A stretch of 64,000 nucleotides of DNA from Stutzerimonas kunmingensis (GCF_900114065.1 NZ_FORS01000002.1:248001-312000); one strand, 5' to 3'; shown: positions 8,866-17,295, counted from the stretch's first letter. Notes: a model not told the origin generated them from the letters alone. Numbers and translations: made by a program.

Positions 8866-10593
8866 TCAACGCAACAGCAGCGTGACGACTGTCACCGCCA
8901 ATAGCAGCGACAACCCTTTCCAGAACAGCAGCGGATTGCGCTCCAGCAACGGCGGGCGGGCGCGGTTGAGAAATGCCGGGTTGGGCTGGCGCAGCTCGAA
9001 GACGAACTCAGATAGGTCGGCGTAACGCCGCGCCGGGTCCGGGTGCAGCGCCTTGCCCAGCACTTCGTCGATCCACGCCGGGATATCGCGCTGTGCATGG
9101 CGCAGCGGCTGATAGCAGAGGCGTTTCTGCGCTGCAGTGGTGCGTGCCCTGGCGACGTCGGCGCCGTAGGGCAAGCGACCGCTGAGCAACTGATAGGCGA
9201 TCACCGCCAGCGAGTACTGATCCGAACGCGGCGTGCCGGCCTCGCCGAGGAAGTATTCCGGCGCGGTATAGGCCGCGGTGCCGAGCAGGTTGTCCTGCGT
9301 GCCCGGTGCGTTGCGTTCGGCCAGCCCGGCGACGCGGGTCGAGCCGAAATCGATGATCTTCAGCGTGCCGGTGGCGTCGATCATCAGGTTCTGCGGGCGC
9401 AAGTCCTGATGCAGCATCTCCAGGCGGTGGAAGGCGCGCAGGCCGCGGGCGATCTGCTCGACGATGCCGCGCACGGTTTCCAGGTCCGGCTGTGGATGGT
9501 CGAGCATCCACTGCGCCAGCGTCTGGCCATCGATAAATTCGCTCACCGTGTACAGGTAACGGCGCTGCCGTGGCGGCGGGCAGGCCTTGACCACGTGGGG
9601 ATTGTCCAGGCGGCGGGCGATCCACTCCTCCAGCAGGAAGCGCTCCAGATAGGCCGCGTCGCCCCGCAGATCCATCGACGGCGTCTTCAGCACCACTTTG
9701 GCGCCGCTGGCTTCGTCGACGGCCAGATGCACATGGCTGCGGCTGCTGACATGCAGCTCACGGACGATGCGATAGCCATCGAACTGCATGCGTGGCTCCA
9801 GCAGTGGTGGAAGCGCCAGTTCGCCGAGCTGTCGCTGCATATCGTCGACGGCCTGCTCCGGCAGGCTGTCTATGCGCACCAGCTGTGCGGTGAGGTTGTC
9901 GTCGCTGCCGTTGGCCAGCGCCTGCTCGACGATCCGTCGCGCCGCCACGTCGAGGTTGTCGCCATGCTCGGCAACGAGCTGCGCCACCTCCCGCGCGCCG
10001 ATGTGCTCGTAGACGCCATCGGTGGCCTGCAGGAACAGATCGCCGACCACCAGCGGCAGAGTGCGGTAGTCGATCTCCAGGTGCCGGTCGATGCCCAGCG
10101 CGCGGCCGAGGTAGCTGGTATCCGCCGACACGCGCACGCGGTGATCTTCGGTCAGCTGTTCGAGGCCGCCGTCGCGCAGTCGATAGATGCGCGCATCGCC
10201 GACGTGGAACAGGTGCGCGCTAGCGGACTTGAGCACCAGCGCGCTGAAGGTGCAGACATAGCCGCGGTCGCGGTCATAGCGGTGCGGGCTGTGGCGGGTC
10301 TGTGCATGCAGCCAGGAATTGATCGCCACCAGTACCCGCTGCGCCGACTGCTTCACCGACCAGGCGTCGGGGGTGCAGAAATAGTCGGAAAGAAAGCTCG
10401 CCACCGCGGTTTCGCTGGCGACATGGCTGACCTCGCTGCTGCTGATGCCATCGGCCAGCGCAATGGCGATGCCCTTGCTGGCGAGCTGGGCGTCAGCGGG
10501 CACGCAGGCGCCGTGAAAGTCCTGGTTGGCCGGTTTGCGCCCGCGGTCCGAATGCTGGCCGAGGGAAATGGCGAGTTGGCTGGGCATCTTCAT
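8866..10593 (-). CDS. PP2C phosphatase-Ser/Thr kinase fusion with C-terminal membrane anchor
   Basis: About 575 residues. The N-terminal half is a PP2C phosphatase (SDRGRKPANQD, ALADGISSS, HVGDARIYRL, QATDGVYEHIG, SDDNLTAQLV). The C-terminal half is a Hanks-type kinase: VVLKTPS (ATP Lys), HQDLRPQNLM (catalytic loop with HQD in place of HRD), IDFGST (DFG), APEY. A terminal hydrophobic segment (LLFWKGLSLLLAVTVVTLLL) anchors it in the inner membrane. Pseudomonads carry a similar fusion beside nirBD and the nitrate/nitrite transporter, as here, which points to post-translational control in nitrogen assimilation; the target is unknown. I start at 10593; the upstream in-frame ATG at 10617 lies inside a terminator hairpin. 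No strong ribosome site is visible for either start. Confidence 0.88.
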   Translation of the reverse strand: MKMPSQLAISLGQHSDRGRKPANQDFHGACVPADAQLASKGIAIALADGISSSEVSHVASETAVASFLSDYFCTPDAWSVKQSAQRVLVAINSWLHAQTRHSPHRYDRDRGYVCTFSALVLKSASAHLFHVGDARIYRLRDGGLEQLTEDHRVRVSADTSYLGRALGIDRHLEIDYRTLPLVVGDLFLQATDGVYEHIGAREVAQLVAEHGDNLDVAARRIVEQALANGSDDNLTAQLVRIDSLPEQAVDDMQRQLGELALPPLLEPRMQFDGYRIVRELHVSSRSHVHLAVDEASGAKVVLKTPSMDLRGDAAYLERFLLEEWIARRLDNPHVVKACPPPRQRRYLYTVSEFIDGQTLAQWMLDHPQPDLETVRGIVEQIARGLRAFHRLEMLHQDLRPQNLMIDATGTLKIIDFGSTRVAGLAERNAPGTQDNLLGTAAYTAPEYFLGEAGTPRSDQYSLAVIAYQLLSGRLPYGADVARARTTAAQKRLCYQPLRHAQRDIPAWIDEVLGKALHPDPARRYADLSEFVFELRQPNPAFLNRARPPLLERNPLLFWKGLSLLLAVTVVTLLLR

Positions 10594-10599
10594 CTGCGC

Positions 10600-10629
10600 A
10601 AAAGCCCCGGCGCGCATGCGAGCCGGGGC
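10600..10629 (-). terminator. Rho-independent terminator after the nitrite channel gene
   Basis: On the minus strand an 8-base GC stem (10622-10629 with 10604-10611) is followed by TTTT. It lies between the FNT channel stop (10647) and the kinase-fusion start (10593), so kinase expression needs read-through or its own promoter. Confidence 0.75.
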
Positions 10630-10646
10630 CTTCGTTCACTCCAAAG

Positions 10647-11459
10647 TCAGTAGTCGGTGCGCTTGGGTGCGGTGCGCACGTGGGTGGTGTAGAGCGTCAG
10701 GCCGGTGAAGGCCAGGCCGCCGACCAGGTTGCCCAGCGCGGTGGGGATCTCGTTCCAGACCATGTAGTCCATCACCGAGAAGTCGCCGCCCATGATCATC
10801 GCCGAGGGGAACAGAAACATGTTCACCACTGAATGCTCGAAGCCCATGAAGAAGAACAGCATGATCGGCATCCACATGGCGATGACTTTGCCGCTGACCG
10901 AGGTGGAGATCATCGCGCCGACCACGCCCATCGAGACCATCCAGTTGCACAGCATGCCGCGCAGGAAAATGGTCGCCCAGCCCGCTGCACCGAACTCGGC
11001 GTAGCCCAGCGTGCGTGCCTCACCAATGTGCGAGATCTTCTCGCCGATCGGCCCCGGGTCGGTGGAAAAGCCCATGGTAAAGACGAAGGCCATCATGAAG
11101 GCGACCACCAGCGCACCGGCGAAGTTGCCGAGAAATACCCAGCCCCAGTTGCGCAGAATGCCGCTCACGGTCACGCCAGGACGGCGGTCGAGCAGGGCCA
11201 GCGGGGTGAGCATGAATACCCCGGTTAGCAGGTCGAAGCCCATCAGGTAAAGCATGATGAAACCCACCGGGAACAGCATCGCGCCGACCAGCGGCGAGCC
11301 GGTCTGCACGGTCACGGCCACCGCGAACACCGCGGCGAGGGAAAGAATGGCGCCAGCCATGAAGGCGCGGATCAGTGTGTCGCGGGTGGACATGAAGATC
11401 TTCGATTCACCGGCGTCCACCATCTTGGTGACGAACTCGGAGGGGATGATGTAGGACAT
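10647..11459 (-). CDS. Formate/nitrite transporter (FNT) family channel, NirC-like
   Basis: A 270-residue, six-helix FNT protein. Visible family marks are MLFPVGFIMLYLMGFDLLTG, GNFAGALVVAF, LCNWMVSMGV and GFEHSVVNMFLFP, which carries the central pore histidine. FNT channels move formate, nitrite or hydrosulfide. The position directly after nirB-nirD supports nitrite uptake or efflux for assimilation. An 85-base gap separates it from nirD, and a strong terminator follows. The name NirC rather than FocA is inferred from context only. Confidence 0.88.
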   Translation of the reverse strand: MSYIIPSEFVTKMVDAGESKIFMSTRDTLIRAFMAGAILSLAAVFAVAVTVQTGSPLVGAMLFPVGFIMLYLMGFDLLTGVFMLTPLALLDRRPGVTVSGILRNWGWVFLGNFAGALVVAFMMAFVFTMGFSTDPGPIGEKISHIGEARTLGYAEFGAAGWATIFLRGMLCNWMVSMGVVGAMISTSVSGKVIAMWMPIMLFFFMGFEHSVVNMFLFPSAMIMGGDFSVMDYMVWNEIPTALGNLVGGLAFTGLTLYTTHVRTAPKRTDY

Positions 11460-11544
11460 GGCGGGTTTCTCTCGAATAGTTGGCAGAAGCTTTTAAATTC
11501 GGTGTTTCCGGGCGCCGCCGACAGCACGCGCGGCGGCGCGGAAC

Positions 11545-11928
11545 TCAGACGAGGCCGATCTCGACGGCATCGCCGTTGAGGCGTGCCGGCCAGACGCGCA
11601 GGCTTTGTTCGGGGTATTCCATGCAGGTGCCATCGGCGAGGCGGAAGTGCTGTTTGTACAGCGGCGAAGCGATCACCAGCTCACCCTTGACGTTGCCGAC
11701 GATGCCGCGGCCGATGACGTTGGCGCCGGACTTGGGGTCGCGATTGTCGATGGCGAACAGCTGCTCGCCTTCGGCGTTGTCGGGCAGGTGGAATAGCGCC
11801 ACCTGGGCGCCTTCGTGCCAGGCCACTACACCGGAATTGGCGACCAGATCGGCACGGCTGCACAGTGCCTGCCAGGCCGCCGGGACTGCGGAACGGGAGT
11901 CGAGACGAACGACGTTGGACTGGCTCAT
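11545..11928 (-). CDS. nirD: Nitrite reductase (NADH) small subunit NirD
   Basis: A 127-residue Rieske-like small subunit of assimilatory NADH-nitrite reductase. It contains VALFHLPDNAEGEQLFAI, DPKSGANVIGRGIVG and SPLYKQHFRLADGTC. Like other NirD proteins it has the Rieske fold without the classical paired Cys/His cluster ligands. The start codon shares one base with the nirB stop (TGATG), showing translational coupling. It pairs with NirB in the cytoplasm to reduce nitrite to ammonium. Confidence 0.93.
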   Translation of the reverse strand: MSQSNVVRLDSRSAVPAAWQALCSRADLVANSGVVAWHEGAQVALFHLPDNAEGEQLFAIDNRDPKSGANVIGRGIVGNVKGELVIASPLYKQHFRLADGTCMEYPEQSLRVWPARLNGDAVEIGLV

Positions 11929-14486
11929 CAGAGCACCTCCTGGGTAAGTGGGATCAGGTGAAGTTCGCTGGCGCGCACCGGCCGACGCTGGCCGCGCTCC
12001 TTGACGAAGTGGATGTCGGGGTCGCCGCGGCCGTCGTTGACGAAGGTGCGGAAGCGCTTGAGCTTTTCCGGGTCGCTGATGGCATTGGCCCATTCGCACT
12101 GGTAGCTGTCGACCACGTGCTGCATCTGGCTTTCCAGCTCGGCAGCAAGGCCCAGGCTGTCGTCAAGGACCACTGCCTTGAGGTAGTCCAGGCCGCCTTC
12201 CAGGCTCTCGCGCCAGACCGAGGTGCGCTGCAGCTTGTCGGCGGTGCGTACGTAGAACATCAGCACGCGGTCGATGGTGCGGATCAGCGCTTCATCGTCG
12301 AGGTCGGTGGCGAACAGCTCGGCATGCCGCGGGCGCATGCCGCCGTTACCGCAGACATAGAGGTTCCAGCCCTTGTCCGTGGCGATCACGCCGATGTCCT
12401 TGCTCTGCGCTTCGGCGCATTCGCGGGTACAACCGGATACGGCGAACTTGATCTTGTGCGGCGCGCGCAGGCCCTTGTAGCGGTCCTCGAGGCGCAGCGC
12501 CATGCCGACGCTGTCCTGCACGCCGTAGCGGCACCAGGTGCTGCCCACGCAGGATTTCACCGTGCGCAGGCTCTTGCCGTAGGCGTGACCGGTCTCGAAA
12601 CCGGCGGCGATCAGCTCGCCCCAGATGTCCGGCAGCTCGTGCAGCTGGGCGCCGAACAGGTCGATGCGCTGGCCCCCGGTGATCTTGGTGTAGAGGTCGT
12701 ATTTCTTCGCGACCTGGCCGATGGCGATCAGCCCCTCGGGGGTGATCTCGCCGCCTGGGATGCGCGGCACCACCGAGTAGGTGCCGTTCTTCTGCATGTT
12801 GGCCATGAAGGTGTCGTTGGTGTCCTGCAGCGGAATCAGCGCCGGATCGGTAATTGGCTGGTTCCAGCAGGAGGCGAGGATCGAACCCACCGTCGGCTTG
12901 CAGATGTCGCAGCCAACATGCCCGCGACCATGCTTGGCCAGCAGTTCGGCGAAGCTCTGGATGCCCTCGACGCGGACGATGCCGTAGAGCTCCTGGCGGG
13001 TGTAGGCGAAGTGCTCGCACAGGCTTTTGTCCACCGCCACGCCGCGCGCCGCCAGTTCGGAATCGAACACCAGCTTGAGCAGGGCGTTGCAACCGCCGCA
13101 GCCGGTAGCTGCCTTGGTTGCCGCCTTGAGTTCGCCGAGATCGGTGACGCCGGCCTCGACCTGGCAGCACACCGCGCCCTTGCTGACGTTGTGGCAGGAA
13201 CAGATGGTCGCGCTGGCCGGCAGGGCGTCCGGCCCAAGGGTCGGAGCGCCCTCGGTCTGCGGCAGGATCAGCGCGGACGGATCGGCCGGCAGCTTGATGC
13301 CGTTCTGCGCGTACTGCAGCAGGGTGTCGTAGTAGCTGTTGTCACCGACCAGCACCGCGCCGAGCACGGTCTTGCCATCGGCGGATACCACCAGTCGACG
13401 GTAGCTGGCACTGGCCTCGTCGATGAAACGGTAACTGCGCGAGCCGGGTGTGGCGCCGTGGGCATCGCCGATGGAGCCGACGTCGACGCCGAGCAGCTTG
13501 AGCTTGGTCGACATGTCGGCGCCGTAGAAGGGCTCGTGGGGTTCCTCGGCCAGCTGCGCGGCGACACTGCGCGCCATGCTGTAGCCCGGTGCAACCAGGC
13601 CGAACACGCTGCCGTTCCAGCTGGCGCACTCGCCGATGGCGAAGATCGCCGGATCCGAGGTGCGGCATTCGCTGTCGATCACGATGCCGCCGCGTGGAGC
13701 GATCTCCAGCTCCGCGACATGGCCGAGGGCGTCCTGCGGGCGGATGCCGGCGGAAAACACGATCAGGTCGGTTTCGAGGAATTCGCCGTCGGTGAAGTTC
13801 ATCCGCCAGGCGTAGTCCTCGCCGGCGACGATCTCCTGAGTGGCGCGCGACAGGTGCACGCCGACGCCCAGCGCCTCGATGCGCGCCTTCAATGCCGCGC
13901 CGCCTTCGCCGTCCAGTTGCACCGGCATGAGGCGCGGGGCGAATTCGACGACATGGGCTTCCAGGCCGAGCGACTTCAGCGCGTTGGCCGCTTCCAGGCC
14001 GAGCAGACCGCCACCAACCACCACACCGCGCGTGGCGCCGCTGGCGGCCGCACGAATCGCATCAAGGTCGTCGAGGGTGCGGTAGACCAGCCGCGCGCTG
14101 CCTTCGGCACCGCTGATCGGTGGCACGAAGGGGTAGGAGCCGGTGGCAAGAATCAGTTGGTCGTAGGGCTGGCGGCCGGAACTGGTAACGACCTCCTTAC
14201 GTTCGCGGTCGATACCCAGCACCTGTACGCCCAGATGGGTGTAGACGCCGTGGCTGCTGTAGTAGTCAGCCTCGCACATGGCCAGCGACTCGGCATCGCG
14301 ACCGCCGAAGTATTCGGACAGGTGCACGCGATCGTAGGCACGCTGGCGCTCCTCGCCGAACACATGCAGCTCGTAGCGGGTGAGGGCGCCGCGCTCGATC
14401 AGCTGTTCGATGCAGTGGTGACCGACCATGCCGTTGCCGACGATGACCAGTTTTTCGTGCGTGAGCGGAGTGACGGTAGAACTCAT
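11928..14486 (-). CDS. nirB: Nitrite reductase (NADH) large subunit NirB
   Basis: An 852-residue siroheme nitrite reductase that reduces nitrite to ammonium with NADH. N-terminal FAD/NAD pyridine-nucleotide oxidoreductase domain (IVGNGMVGHH and VVVGGGLLGLEAAN), then a BFD-like [2Fe-2S] domain (CSCHNVSKG, GCGGCNALLK), the ferredoxin-like half-repeat, and the siroheme/[4Fe-4S] site (SCVGSTWCRYG and SGCTRECAEA). All expected cysteines are present and the length is typical. It is the first gene of nirB-nirD and possibly of the FNT and kinase genes. A 200-base leader holds a sigma-54 promoter, hexaloop hairpins and a terminator, so control by general nitrogen status plus nitrate/nitrite antitermination is predicted. 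Confidence 0.95.
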   Translation of the reverse strand: MSSTVTPLTHEKLVIVGNGMVGHHCIEQLIERGALTRYELHVFGEERQRAYDRVHLSEYFGGRDAESLAMCEADYYSSHGVYTHLGVQVLGIDRERKEVVTSSGRQPYDQLILATGSYPFVPPISGAEGSARLVYRTLDDLDAIRAAASGATRGVVVGGGLLGLEAANALKSLGLEAHVVEFAPRLMPVQLDGEGGAALKARIEALGVGVHLSRATQEIVAGEDYAWRMNFTDGEFLETDLIVFSAGIRPQDALGHVAELEIAPRGGIVIDSECRTSDPAIFAIGECASWNGSVFGLVAPGYSMARSVAAQLAEEPHEPFYGADMSTKLKLLGVDVGSIGDAHGATPGSRSYRFIDEASASYRRLVVSADGKTVLGAVLVGDNSYYDTLLQYAQNGIKLPADPSALILPQTEGAPTLGPDALPASATICSCHNVSKGAVCCQVEAGVTDLGELKAATKAATGCGGCNALLKLVFDSELAARGVAVDKSLCEHFAYTRQELYGIVRVEGIQSFAELLAKHGRGHVGCDICKPTVGSILASCWNQPITDPALIPLQDTNDTFMANMQKNGTYSVVPRIPGGEITPEGLIAIGQVAKKYDLYTKITGGQRIDLFGAQLHELPDIWGELIAAGFETGHAYGKSLRTVKSCVGSTWCRYGVQDSVGMALRLEDRYKGLRAPHKIKFAVSGCTRECAEAQSKDIGVIATDKGWNLYVCGNGGMRPRHAELFATDLDDEALIRTIDRVLMFYVRTADKLQRTSVWRESLEGGLDYLKAVVLDDSLGLAAELESQMQHVVDSYQCEWANAISDPEKLKRFRTFVNDGRGDPDIHFVKERGQRRPVRASELHLIPLTQEVL

Positions 14487-14534
14487 GGCCTTTCCTCAGT
14501 CGAGCTGCTGCGGCACTGGGCCGGCAAAACGCAA

Positions 14535-14572
14535 AAAGGCGCCTGGAGCTGGTATCAGCTCCAGGCGCCTTT
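14535..14572 (-). terminator. Strong terminator in the nirB leader
   Basis: A perfect 16-base stem (14557-14572 with 14535-14550) with a six-base loop is followed on the minus strand by TTTTTGCGTTTTG. It ends about 50 bases before the nirB ATG, so it would stop transcription before the gene unless antiterminated. It lies downstream of two hexaloop hairpins. Confidence 0.85.
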
Positions 14573-14605
14573 GCCTGGTAATTAGTGGTGTGTGGGGTGG
14601 TCGGT

Positions 14606-14621
14606 CAGGCCTCGTTGCCTG
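14606..14621 (-). promoter_or_regulatory. Leader hairpin 2, ANTAR-type hexaloop
   Basis: A 5-base stem (CAGGC/GCCTG) closes the six-base loop AACGAG on the minus strand. ANTAR-domain antiterminators such as NasT recognise paired hairpins whose hexaloops have A at position 1 and G at position 4, as here. It is followed by the leader terminator. Confidence 0.6.
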
Positions 14622-14649
14622 CTACACCCGGTCCCGCGCCGCTTGGCTT

Positions 14650-14669
14650 GACGGTCGCCGCTGACCGTC
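14650..14669 (-). promoter_or_regulatory. Leader hairpin 1, ANTAR-type hexaloop
   Basis: A 7-base stem (GACGGTC/GACCGTC) closes the six-base loop AGCGGC on the minus strand, again with A at position 1 and G at position 4. It lies 28 bases upstream of hairpin 2 within the predicted nirB transcript. Confidence 0.65.
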
Positions 14670-14677
14670 TGGGACGT

Positions 14678-14696
14678 CCTGCCGCGAGGCGGCAGG
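14678..14696 (-). other. Additional leader hairpin near the predicted nirB transcript start
   Basis: An 8-base perfect stem (14689-14696 with 14678-14685) with a three-base loop lies immediately after the predicted transcription start. It may protect the 5' end or take part in leader folding. The rest of the gap from here to the sirtuin stop at 14933, apart from the promoter, shows nothing I can name. Confidence 0.45.
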
Positions 14697-14711
14697 TGTT
14701 GCGAGGGTAAT

Positions 14712-14728
14712 TGCAGGTTGTGTGCCAG
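14712..14728 (-). promoter_or_regulatory. Sigma-54 (RpoN) promoter for nirB
   Basis: The minus strand reads CTGGCACACAACCTGCA: GG and GC elements ten bases apart, close to the RpoN consensus (TGGCAC, five bases, TTGCA). The predicted start is near 14701, just ahead of the leader hairpins. No clear NtrC site was recognised upstream. Confidence 0.7.
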
Positions 14729-14932
14729 CTTGTCCGATAGCGTGGATTTGTGGCTGCCAGGCGCGCGGTTGCGGGGTATTGCGCGGTGCTGGTTGCCTGG
14801 ACGCTGAGCGAATCAGCGTCCGTCACTGCGACCTGAGCGGGGCAGGCTTGAACCAGAACAGTGCGACGGTGCGGGCGCGATCCCCGCTTTGGGGCGATCA
14901 GGACCCGAGGCCGGGCGCAGATTGTTTCTGCA

Positions 14933-15691
14933 TCAGGCGCCAAACGCCTCGCGGAGCAATTCGGGCAGTGCCTTGCCGGCGGGGAGGGCAAGCAGGTGTT
15001 CGCGGTTGCATGCAGTTGGTTCGCCCTGCGGATTGATATGCACCACGGTGGCTCCGGCGTCGCGCGCCCGGTGTGGCACCTCGGCGGCGGGGTAGACCAC
15101 GCCGGAGGTGCCCACCGACAGCAGCAGGTCGCATTCGCCAGCCGCCTGGAACGCGGCATTGAGTGCAGCGACGGGCAGGCTCTCGCCGAACCAGACGACG
15201 CCGGGGCGCAGCCGTCCGCCGCAGTGGCTGCAACGGGGCGGTTCGAGGCGACGACCGTGTTCGGGCTCGTCGGCGGCCGGCAGTGGCTCGGCTGGCTCGC
15301 GGGCGCAGGCGAAACAGCGCGGTCGGTGCAGGCTGCCGTGCAGGTGAATGACATCCTCGCTGCCAGCACGCTCGTGCAGGTCGTCGACGTTCTGCGTGAT
15401 CAGCGTCAGTTGCGGTACATGGCGCGCGAGGTCGGCGATGGCCAGATGAGCAGGATTAGGCTGGGACTGGAGGACGCGCATGCGCCGCCATTCATACCAG
15501 CCCCAGACCAGCGCCGGATCGCGGCGAAACGCTTCGGGTGTGGCCAGCTCGCCCGGATCGAAACGCTCCCATAAACCGGTCAGCGCGTCGCGGAAGGTCG
15601 GGATGCCGCTCTCGGCGGAAACGCCGGCACCGGTGAACACGACGACATGGCGCGCCGAGCGCAGGGCGGAAATCAGGGACGCTGGAATCAC
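14933..15691 (-). CDS. cobB: NAD-dependent protein deacylase, sirtuin (SIR2) family
   Basis: A 252-residue class III sirtuin. Motifs: FTGAGVSAESGIPTFRD (NAD site), TQNVDDLHERAG, HLHGS (catalytic His), zinc-finger cysteines in CFAC and CSHCGG, and VVWFGESLP. The sequence YEWR near residue 66 fits the Tyr-x-x-Arg pair that lets SIRT5/CobB-type enzymes accept succinyl- and malonyl-lysine. It would remove acyl groups from lysines on cytoplasmic proteins using NAD. It stands between the nirB leader and a HemN-like gene on the opposite strand, with no evident operon partner. Confidence 0.88.
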   Translation of the reverse strand: MIPASLISALRSARHVVVFTGAGVSAESGIPTFRDALTGLWERFDPGELATPEAFRRDPALVWGWYEWRRMRVLQSQPNPAHLAIADLARHVPQLTLITQNVDDLHERAGSEDVIHLHGSLHRPRCFACAREPAEPLPAADEPEHGRRLEPPRCSHCGGRLRPGVVWFGESLPVAALNAAFQAAGECDLLLSVGTSGVVYPAAEVPHRARDAGATVVHINPQGEPTACNREHLLALPAGKALPELLREAFGA

Positions 15692-15866
15692 GTTCGGGCT
15701 CCGGGGTGCATGGATGGCGCACTATCAATACCATCGTGCTGTGGGCTTTTTCAAAACGTTGGCTGGTCGAACGGCGTTCGCGAGGGGCTGTTGTTCAAGC
15801 AGCACATCGTGTTTCGCGTCGGAGTTCTGACCGTCCGGCTGCTCGCCGTGGCCATCTGTCACCTAC

Positions 15867-15880
15867 TTGACGGACGTCAA
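15867..15880 (+). promoter_or_regulatory. FNR/ANR/DNR-type box upstream of HemN-like gene
   Basis: TTGAC, four bases, GTCAA: a perfect dyad matching the FNR-family consensus (TTGAT, four bases, ATCAA) except for the inner positions, which fits DNR/NNR-type variants. It is centred about 79 bases before the start codon at 15953, so anaerobic or NO-responsive activation is plausible. It is 176 bases or more from the divergent sirtuin gene. Confidence 0.6.
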
Positions 15881-15952
15881 CGTCGCCCGCAGCGGCTCGC
15901 GGATGATGCCGCGTAAAGCAACAGACGCGATATTCGCAGCCGGGAGGCTCTC

Positions 15953-17284
15953 ATGCTTGGCTCAGTGACCTGGGACGACGCGCTGGTACAACGCTACGGA
16001 CAGATTGGGCAGAGGCACTGCACCTATCCGGCTGCGGCCGATTTCAGCGACCGGATCGCCCCGCTGGATCTGCTGCGTGCGTTGCGCGAGGGGCGTCGCG
16101 CCGGCCGCCCGCTGTCGATATCCATTCACCAGCCCGGTGGCGTCGAGCTGCAGCCTGGCGAGGCCGCGGCCTATCAGCTGCGGCTGCACCGCGAGATCGA
16201 ACAGCTCGGTTGCCATGCCGGGCCGCTGCAGCAGGTCGAGCAATTGTGGCTGAGCACCGGCACGCTGGGCATCGCCGCGTTACGAGAACTGATGACGCTG
16301 CTCAGAAGCCGTTTCAGTTTCGTCGATTCCCATGCCGGCAGCTTTCTCGCTGAAGTCGAGCTGGCTCATGTCGACTGGCCGCTGATTGGCGCACTGCACG
16401 AGCTCGGCTTCAACCAGCTCAGCGTCGCGGTGCCCGATCTGCGCGCGGACGACGGCAGCACGGTCGAGTACTTCCGCAGCTCGGCGCGCATCCGCGCGGT
16501 GATCGAAGCCGCCCATGCGTTGCATTACCGCTCGGTGAATCTGGATCTTGGCTACGGCAGGTCCTGGCAGACGCCGGCCAGCTTCGCGCGCAAGTTGGCG
16601 TCGATCATCGAGCTGGCGCCCGATCAGGTGACGATGTTCGATTACCGCGACGCGCCTCTGATCGCTTCCAATCCCGCGCGCCTCGGCCTGGCTTCGGTGG
16701 CCGATACACTGGCGATGTACCGCCATGGTGTCGAGCAGCTCAGCGCCGCCGGCTACCGCTACATCGGGCTGGGCAAGTTCGTCCTGCCTCACGACGATCT
16801 GGCGATGGCTCAGGAGATCGGCGCGCTGCACCACGATATCCATGGCTACACCCTTCACGGCGAATGCGATCACCTGGGGTTCGGGGTAGGCGCGATAAGC
16901 CGGGTCGATGGCCTTTATTGTCAGAACGCCAGCACCGCGCAGGCCTATCAGCAGGCGCTCGACCAGGACCAGCTACCGAGCATTTGCGGTCTGCACGCCA
17001 GCCATGTCGATCCGCTGCACCAGTCGCTGCTCGAACACCTGCGCTGCACCTTCGCGCTGGATTTCGACGCGCTCAGCCAGCACTGCGGCGTAGATGTGCG
17101 GCAGCGATACGCGCGGCATTGGCCCGCGCTGCAGCAGCTGCATGCCGATGGGGTGATCGTACTGGACGACAGCGGGCTGGAAATCCCGCTCCATGCTCGG
17201 CTACTGGTGCCGGCGGTGTGTGCGGCCTTCGAACAGCCAAACGCAATGGTGATTGGTCATTCGGCCGGGCGCCGGCGGCGCTGA
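15953..17284 (+). CDS. HemN-like protein lacking the radical-SAM cysteine motif
   Basis: A 443-residue protein that follows oxygen-independent coproporphyrinogen III oxidase (HemN) along its length: RYGQIGQRHCTYP at the start, LGFNQLSVAV, SVNLDLGYGRSWQTP, GYRYIGLGKFVLPHDDLAMAQ, LHHDIHGYTLHGECDHLGFG and a C-terminal HemN domain. In HemN the region after the Ser-Ile-x-Ile-His strand carries Cys-x3-Cys-x2-Cys for the [4Fe-4S] cluster; here residues 54-70 contain no cysteine at all, and the following Gly-Gly-Gly-Thr-Pro motif is degraded to STGTLG. It is therefore unlikely to do radical SAM chemistry and may be a haem-related chaperone or regulator. A GGGAGG ribosome site precedes the ATG and an FNR-type box lies upstream. 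Confidence 0.85.
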   Translation: MLGSVTWDDALVQRYGQIGQRHCTYPAAADFSDRIAPLDLLRALREGRRAGRPLSISIHQPGGVELQPGEAAAYQLRLHREIEQLGCHAGPLQQVEQLWLSTGTLGIAALRELMTLLRSRFSFVDSHAGSFLAEVELAHVDWPLIGALHELGFNQLSVAVPDLRADDGSTVEYFRSSARIRAVIEAAHALHYRSVNLDLGYGRSWQTPASFARKLASIIELAPDQVTMFDYRDAPLIASNPARLGLASVADTLAMYRHGVEQLSAAGYRYIGLGKFVLPHDDLAMAQEIGALHHDIHGYTLHGECDHLGFGVGAISRVDGLYCQNASTAQAYQQALDQDQLPSICGLHASHVDPLHQSLLEHLRCTFALDFDALSQHCGVDVRQRYARHWPALQQLHADGVIVLDDSGLEIPLHARLLVPAVCAAFEQPNAMVIGHSAGRRRR

Positions 17285-17295
17285 CTGGCGCCGCC
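17274..17295. terminator. Hairpin between convergent HemN-like and chemoreceptor genes
   Basis: A perfect 8-base GC stem (17274-17281 with 17288-17295) with a 6-base loop covers the HemN-like stop codon and the 14-base gap to the convergent chemoreceptor gene. There is no T run, so termination strength is uncertain. Confidence 0.45.

Noticed and set aside
9043..10653. A 536-codon open frame on the plus strand
   Set aside because: Shadow of the PP2C-kinase fusion; no recognisable motif.
11865..14585. A 906-codon open frame on the plus strand
   Set aside because: It is antisense to nirB and nirD throughout; GC-rich codon bias leaves the opposite frame open, and the translation shows no domain.
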